Part shown: in pieces, positions 7,356-10,645 of the stretch | Position numbering within the stretch: the first letter of the stretch is position 1 | Layout of the letters: each line of letters begins with the position of its first letter | From: an archaeon | GTDB lineage: Archaea > Micrarchaeota > Micrarchaeia > Anstonellales > Bilamarchaeaceae | Direction of reading: 5' to 3' | DNA: 10,645 bases | NCBI GenBank assembly: GCA_020052325.1 | Contig: JAGVPF010000033.1 | Span: 1-10,645, forward strand | Position numbers and translations under genes: made by a program | Notes under the pieces: generated by a model | What the model was told of the DNA's origin: nothing | The model's database searches: none | What the model saw: only the letters and a program-made list of their open reading frames with translations

Positions 7356-7395
7356 TGAAAGATGCCCGCCACGCCCCCGGCAGCGGCTTAATCGA

Positions 7396-7896
7396 TTAGC
7401 CGGAATAATAGCCGCGAAGCTCGGAAAAGGACACGTTCGTGCTTCCGTAATTAGTCTCAACGACGCATGTTCTCCGGTCCAGCAGGCAGTCGATGTTTGC
7501 GAAGTATTCAGTGAACGGGTCGGCGGTTTCAATGCTGCATTCATACGATTTTACCAAAGGCTGTGCGGCTTCGGTGCATGCGCACGTATAAACCATGCTG
7601 GCGCTCCCGCCGGCCTCCTCCTTCGCCTTCTGGAGGCATGCAGCCTGGACATTAGAGAGCGTTATGCTGTCCCAGAGCCCCATATCCTCTGCGCTGATAT
7701 TCGTCGTTGTGGTGTTGAGGCTGATGCCCCCGCTGTTGTTGTTTCCGGTGCCGCCGTTCCCCCCCTGCCCCGGCCCGCCGCTGCCTGGCGATGGGCTGAG
7801 GTACAGATAAGTGAGGATGCCGCAGGCTGCTACCAGGAAAAATAGAAGGATGATGGTGCCAACCATCAACATGGCTGGCATTGAACTCTTGCTCAC
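7396..7896 (-). CDS. Small membrane-anchored exported Cys protein
   Basis: This 166-residue protein is not a recognised family. A hydrophobic segment at about residues 9-33 follows a short, weakly basic N-terminus. A Gly/Asn/Pro-rich linker (about 35-57) and a Thr/Asn stretch with sequons (NTTTTNIS) come next, then a compact domain with six cysteines at 87, 105, 107, 120, 137 and 144, enough for three disulfides outside the cell. VAAC at 22-25 resembles a lipobox, but the hydrophobic run continues past the Cys, so a plain membrane anchor is at least as likely. The start is GTG 7894-7896, which overlaps the TGA of the dehydrogenase (GTGA), implying translational coupling. In-frame ATGs at codons 6 and 9 are alternatives. 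Co-expression of a cytosolic enzyme with an exported protein is odd, and the functional link is unknown. Confidence 0.78.
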   Translation of the reverse strand: MSKSSMPAMLMVGTIILLFFLVAACGILTYLYLSPSPGSGGPGQGGNGGTGNNNSGGISLNTTTTNISAEDMGLWDSITLSNVQAACLQKAKEEAGGSASMVYTCACTEAAQPLVKSYECSIETADPFTEYFANIDCLLDRRTCVVETNYGSTNVSFSELRGYYSG

Positions 7897-8996
7897 TTCA
7901 TCCAGCCCCTCATCCTCATTGCGTCCGAGACGCGCTCATGAGCGATGTCGAGCGCTGCTTTGCGGGTGTCATGGTCCTTCGTCCGCTCGAGCATGAGCTT
8001 CGTGTTGTTCCTGAGCTTCCCTTCGACGACCCTGAACATGGTGTCTGCATCCCAGCCCTGGGTCTCGCAATAGCTCGATATGACGCCGCCCGCGTTAGCG
8101 ACAAAATCCGGAAGCACCAGGACTCCCTTGCCCATCAGCACCTTTTCCACATCGTATTTGGCGGGGAGGTTCGCCGCTTCGGCAATGATTTTTGCCTTGA
8201 CATTGCCCACGTTGCCCATGTGGATGACATCCGGCCTTGCGCCGGGGACGAGGATGTCTACCGGCAGTTCGAAGAGCTTTGCGGCATCGAGCTTCTCGCC
8301 CTTGCCAGCCGTGACGGTACCTTTCTCCGCCTTGATTTTCATCAGGTCCTCGTAGTTGAGCCCGTTCTTGTCGTAGATGGTTCCCTTGGAATCCGAGACC
8401 GCGACGACTTTCGCGCCCCATTCGGTCAGGAATTTCATTGTGAACGTGCCTACATTGCCGAACCCTTCGATGGCTACGGTCATCCCGTTCAGGCTTTTGC
8501 CCATGTGCTCGACCGCGGTCCTTGTGGATATCGCGACTCCGAACCCGGTGGACCCAAGCTCATGCGGAAGGCCGCCAACGCTTGCGGGCTTGCCGGTGCA
8601 TGCCATCGGCGTGCCGAGTTCATCGGCAAACTGGGCCATCTCCTTTTCGGTAGTGTTCATATCCGGCCCGGCGATGTACTGCCCGGGTATGACATCCTTG
8701 ATTTTCCGCGCAAATGCGCGCATGACCATTTCCTTCTGCTCCGGTGTCAGCTTCCTCGGGTCTGCCTTGATTCCGCTTTTTGCGCCTCCGAACGGAAGGT
8801 CAGCCATCGCGTTCTTCCATGTCATTGCGCGCGCAAGCCCCATGACCTCTTCGGTCGTGACATCCGGGACCATCCTCATGCCGCCCTTCCCCGGGCCTCT
8901 TGCCGTGTTATGGATTACGCAGACGCCCTGCATGCCAGTCTTCTGGTCATAGACCTCGATAATCTTCTCGAATCCGTATTCGTCCTCTCTTCGCAT
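7893..8996 (-). CDS. gdhA: Glutamate dehydrogenase-type (Glu/Leu/Phe/Val family) dehydrogenase
   Basis: This 367-residue protein belongs to the NAD(P)-dependent amino acid dehydrogenase family, which interconverts glutamate and 2-oxoglutarate plus ammonia, linking nitrogen assimilation to the TCA pool in the cytosol. Visible features are GPGKGGMR (K37), MTWKN (K61), LPFGGAKSG (catalytic-region K73), AGPDMNT (catalytic D112), the Rossmann loop EGFGNVG (G178, G180, G183) with acidic D202 after the second strand, and NAGGVISSYCE (S308). K37 is the lysine that contacts the side-chain carboxylate of glutamate; leucine dehydrogenases lack it, so glutamate specificity is favoured. At 367 residues it is shorter than usual archaeal GDH (about 415): it starts only about 30 residues before GPGKGG, a length more like leucine dehydrogenase. 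The start is ATG 8994-8996 with GAGGT 8 nt upstream. The frame stays open upstream to 9233 but crosses the promoter. Cofactor choice cannot be decided by eye. Confidence 0.93.
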   Translation of the reverse strand: MRREDEYGFEKIIEVYDQKTGMQGVCVIHNTARGPGKGGMRMVPDVTTEEVMGLARAMTWKNAMADLPFGGAKSGIKADPRKLTPEQKEMVMRAFARKIKDVIPGQYIAGPDMNTTEKEMAQFADELGTPMACTGKPASVGGLPHELGSTGFGVAISTRTAVEHMGKSLNGMTVAIEGFGNVGTFTMKFLTEWGAKVVAVSDSKGTIYDKNGLNYEDLMKIKAEKGTVTAGKGEKLDAAKLFELPVDILVPGARPDVIHMGNVGNVKAKIIAEAANLPAKYDVEKVLMGKGVLVLPDFVANAGGVISSYCETQGWDADTMFRVVEGKLRNNTKLMLERTKDHDTRKAALDIAHERVSDAMRMRGWMK

Positions 8997-9004
8997 AGTA
9001 ATCG

Positions 9005-9009
9005 ACCTC
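9005..9009 (-). promoter_or_regulatory. Shine-Dalgarno GAGGT of the dehydrogenase gene
   Basis: GAGGT on the minus strand lies 8 nt before ATG 8994-8996 and decides this start over upstream codons in the same open frame. Confidence 0.6.
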
Positions 9010-9040
9010 GTCGTATTTTTGTTCTGTTTATCCTCAAATG

Positions 9041-9058
9041 GTTTTAAAAATATATATC
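9041..9058 (-). promoter_or_regulatory. TATA-box promoter of the dehydrogenase operon
   Basis: The minus strand reads ATATATATTTTTAAAAC, a long AT-rich element in GC-rich surroundings. Boxes centred at about 9054 or 9046 predict transcription starts near 9028 or 9020, giving a 24-32 nt leader that carries the GAGGT site. The T5 run inside it may also help end the upstream gene. Confidence 0.55.
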
Positions 9059-9081
9059 GGAAAACGCCGTCAGTTGCCGTA

Positions 9082-10485
9082 TCAAAGCGGCACGCAGCGC
9101 CTTCCAGCCGCATCGCATCCGGCCGGGCATGTGTGGTCGTCATTGACGGCGCTGCTGCCGGAGCACGTCCATTCCCGGAGCTTGTTCGCATCAAGGCATT
9201 CGTCTGGTTCGACGCGCAGCCCCTTTGTGACATTGCCCGCAGTCAGATAATCTGCCCCGCCGTCGCTGTCAACGCATGGCGAATCAACGCAGCGGCTCAT
9301 GAAGCAGTACTGCTCACTATTGCATGGCATCTTCTCCACGCTCAGCCAGTTGGAATCGCAGAAGTACTCCGCGACCGTGCGGTTATTGAGGCATTCGTCG
9401 TTGTAGTATGCGGCATATCCGTTCACGGTCGTCATCGTTGTCGAACCCGAGACGTTTTCGTTACGCCCTCCATCCGTATCCATGCAGTACGTCTGCGCGC
9501 AAACCCTGTTCCAGCAGATGCCCCGCACGCTGGACGGGAAGTGCTCGAAGCAATCAACATTCGAGTATGTGTAGTCTCCGCCGTTGCATCGGTATTCCTT
9601 GAGAATCGTGAGGTTCATGCACTCGTCGGTCTTCGAGACTGTGCCTATCGAGACCGTGCCCGCGGTCAGGGGGACGTTTCCGCCGTCGCTGTCCACGCAG
9701 CTCGCCTGGACGCATCTTCCCGAGGCGCATGTCTCGTCGCTCCCGCAGTTCATGTCGATGCTCGCCCCGTCATTGGCTTCGCAGTAGTATTCCCTTACGG
9801 TGTCAGAATCGACGCATTCGTCATGCGAGACAATCCCGCCTTTTGCGACCTGCCCGTACGTCCGCTTGTCCTTCCCGGCGTCGCTGTCCAGGCAGTTCTG
9901 GTATGCGCATTTCCCGCCGCTGCACCAGTAATCTGCACCGCAGGCTTCCGTGTCCTGCTCAAGCGTATTCCCGTCGCACCAGTACTCCATGATGGTTTCA
10001 TTGTCCTTGCAGTAATCGGTGAAGCTGCCCCCATCCGTTGTCGCAGTGCCCTTCTCATTGGCATCATTGCCCCCGTCGCTGTCGAAGCAGACGGACTGCC
10101 TGACGCATTTTCCGTCCGAGCAGCCCTCCATGTCCCCGCATTCTATCGTGGTGTTCATGGCCAGGTTGCCGCTGCAGTAGTACTCGATTACATGTTTCCC
10201 ATCGCCACAGGTGTCGCTGACGCTCAACCCGCCTTTCTCGAGAGTCCCTTTGGTTTTGGGGACCGAGCCGTTGTCGCTATCCGTGCATATGTCGCCCGTG
10301 CACCGCCCGTCCTCGCAGACATTGCCTTCCGGGCATTGCATGGTCTCGATTTTCATCGCCCCTGAATCGCAGTAGCTTTCCTGCAGGCTGCTCCCGCTTA
10401 TGCAGAAGTCTTCCGTTACGTTCTGCCCGCGAGCCTGGGTTGTGCCCCTTTCCAGGATGTTCTTGCCCAAATCGCTGTCCGAGCA
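9082..10485 (-). repeat. Seven tandem six-cysteine DSDGG protein repeats
   Basis: Repeat starts (Cys codon, minus strand) are 10485, 10287, 10089, 9894, 9699, 9486 and 9276. Within the units, C2 to C3 is always 11 residues and C3 to C4 always 12. C4 to C5 is 6 except in unit 5 (12) and unit 7 (4); C5 to C6 is 5 except in unit 7 (7); C1 to C2 is 26-27 except in unit 6 (31). Conserved elements are C-x-D-[ST]-D-x-G, a middle D-x-C or similar, and [IVL]-x-E-[YW]-x-C. DNA identity between units is modest, so the array is old rather than freshly amplified. Confidence 0.85.
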
Positions 10486-10645
10486 AAGTTGCTCTGACGG
10501 GGTGGCGTTGCTCTGGCATATGCCGCTGTACGCGACTTTCGAATTCGCGGACTGCGCGAGGCACGGGTTCTGGTATGTGACCCCGTCATCCCCGCAGACA
10601 TAATTCACCTCATTCCCGCAGACCTGCTGCATGCAACCGGCGAAC
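9082..10645 (-). CDS. Surface protein: Kazal-like module plus seven six-Cys DSDGG repeats, 5' end outside window
   Basis: The frame is open to the right edge, so the N-terminus is missing; the ATG at 10630-10632 is internal or at best an alternative start. Residues are numbered from that Met (516 to the stop). The four residues before it read FAGC, a good lipobox core, so this may be a lipoprotein whose signal peptide lies outside the window. Residues 5-39 match a Kazal-type module (VCGDDGVTYQNPC core, C5-x7-C13-x10-C24, C39). Seven tandem repeats of 63-71 residues follow, beginning at C50, C116, C182, C247, C312, C383 and C453. Each starts C-x-D-[ST]-D-x-G and holds exactly six cysteines, giving 46 Cys in 516 residues. 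The protein must be extracellular and disulfide-rich; the D-x-D-x-G loops may bind calcium. No C-terminal sorting motif is seen. Protease inhibition, adhesion and surface-layer roles are all possible. Confidence 0.88.
   Translation of the reverse strand, partial: FAGCMQQVCGNEVNYVCGDDGVTYQNPCLAQSANSKVAYSGICQSNATPSEQLCSDSDLGKNILERGTTQARGQNVTEDFCISGSSLQESYCDSGAMKIETMQCPEGNVCEDGRCTGDICTDSDNGSVPKTKGTLEKGGLSVSDTCGDGKHVIEYYCSGNLAMNTTIECGDMEGCSDGKCVRQSVCFDSDGGNDANEKGTATTDGGSFTDYCKDNETIMEYWCDGNTLEQDTEACGADYWCSGGKCAYQNCLDSDAGKDKRTYGQVAKGGIVSHDECVDSDTVREYYCEANDGASIDMNCGSDETCASGRCVQASCVDSDGGNVPLTAGTVSIGTVSKTDECMNLTILKEYRCNGGDYTYSNVDCFEHFPSSVRGICWNRVCAQTYCMDTDGGRNENVSGSTTMTTVNGYAAYYNDECLNNRTVAEYFCDSNWLSVEKMPCNSEQYCFMSRCVDSPCVDSDGGADYLTAGNVTKGLRVEPDECLDANKLREWTCSGSSAVNDDHTCPAGCDAAGRRCVPL
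10516..10645 (-). other. Kazal-like domain with possible lipobox cysteine
   Basis: The segment encodes FAGC then a Kazal-type core: C-x7-C-x10-C, the signature GDDGVTYQNPCLA, and a closing YSGIC. Of the six canonical Kazal cysteines, the fifth is absent (SANS where a Cys is expected). Its usual partner, the first Cys, would be the FAGC cysteine. Losing the C1-C5 bridge would free that Cys for lipid attachment. This is an inference from spacing. Confidence 0.6.

Noticed and set aside
7820..7830. Lipobox VAAC in the 166-aa protein as proof of a lipoprotein
   Set aside because: The hydrophobic stretch continues past the Cys (GILTYLYL), which is unusual for a mature lipoprotein N-terminus, so a transmembrane anchor is equally likely.
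7881..9047. Plus-strand 388-codon open frame
   Set aside because: It is antisense to the dehydrogenase, whose motifs are unmistakable. The plus-strand protein has a random His/Arg/Asp-rich composition.
8997..9233. N-terminal extension of the dehydrogenase to 9233
   Set aside because: It would run through the TATA promoter and GAGGT site and into the 3' end of the upstream gene, and its sequence does not resemble a GDH N-terminus.
9019..10365. Plus-strand 448-codon open frame
   Set aside because: It is antisense to the Cys-repeat gene, whose repeats have regular cysteine spacing and recognisable motifs. The plus-strand product is Ala/Val/Arg-rich with no family features.
9082..10485. Regular repeats considered as a CRISPR array or DNA satellite
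   Set aside because: Unit length is about 195-213 bp, similarity is at protein level with codon-phase spacing, and there are no short identical repeats separated by unique spacers.

Overview
The window looks archaeal, probably from a moderately GC-rich DPANN-type genome (Micrarchaeota or Diapherotrites-like). The lineage is an inference; the archaeal assignment is firmer. It rests on TATA-box promoters about 26 nt upstream of start codons (one apparently leaderless), poly-T terminators, GGTG/GAGGT ribosome binding sites, dense gene packing with short gaps, and a surface protein of a style common in DPANN archaea (tandem Cys-rich DSDGG repeats behind a Kazal-like domain).

Region 1 (1-4600, minus strand) is a two-gene operon: a 110-residue helical protein followed 10 nt later by a very large helical Ala/Glu/Gln-rich protein. 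The large frame runs without a stop for at least 1398 codons and leaves the window at base 1. Both genes use the same unusual ribosome binding string, GGGGGTGCC. Neither protein is recognised. They are the most plausible candidate here for something undescribed.

Region 2 (4620-6150) has a plus-strand CPBP/CAAX-type intramembrane protease that starts divergently from the operon. It converges on, and overlaps by 86 bp, a minus-strand gene for an unrecognised membrane-anchored protein.

Region 3 (6180-7350, minus) is a PP2C-type Ser/Thr phosphatase with an unassigned N-terminal domain of about 130 residues. It has its own promoter and a T8 terminator.

Region 4 (7396-9060, minus) is a two-gene unit: a glutamate-dehydrogenase-type amino acid dehydrogenase, coupled by a GTGA overlap to a small membrane-anchored, Cys-bearing exported protein.

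Region 5 (9082 to the right edge, minus) is the C-terminal part of a surface protein: a Kazal-like module behind a possible lipobox, then seven tandem six-cysteine DSDGG repeats. Its start lies beyond the window.

Overall the segment mixes cell-envelope proteins (protease, two small anchored proteins, the Cys-repeat protein) with one metabolic enzyme and one signalling phosphatase. No rRNA, tRNA, CRISPR array, insertion sequence or integrase is seen. All gene gaps are under 130 bp, so there is no long empty stretch. Large open frames on the plus strand opposite the minus-strand genes (1-4600, 7880-9050, 9019-10365) are antisense shadows.
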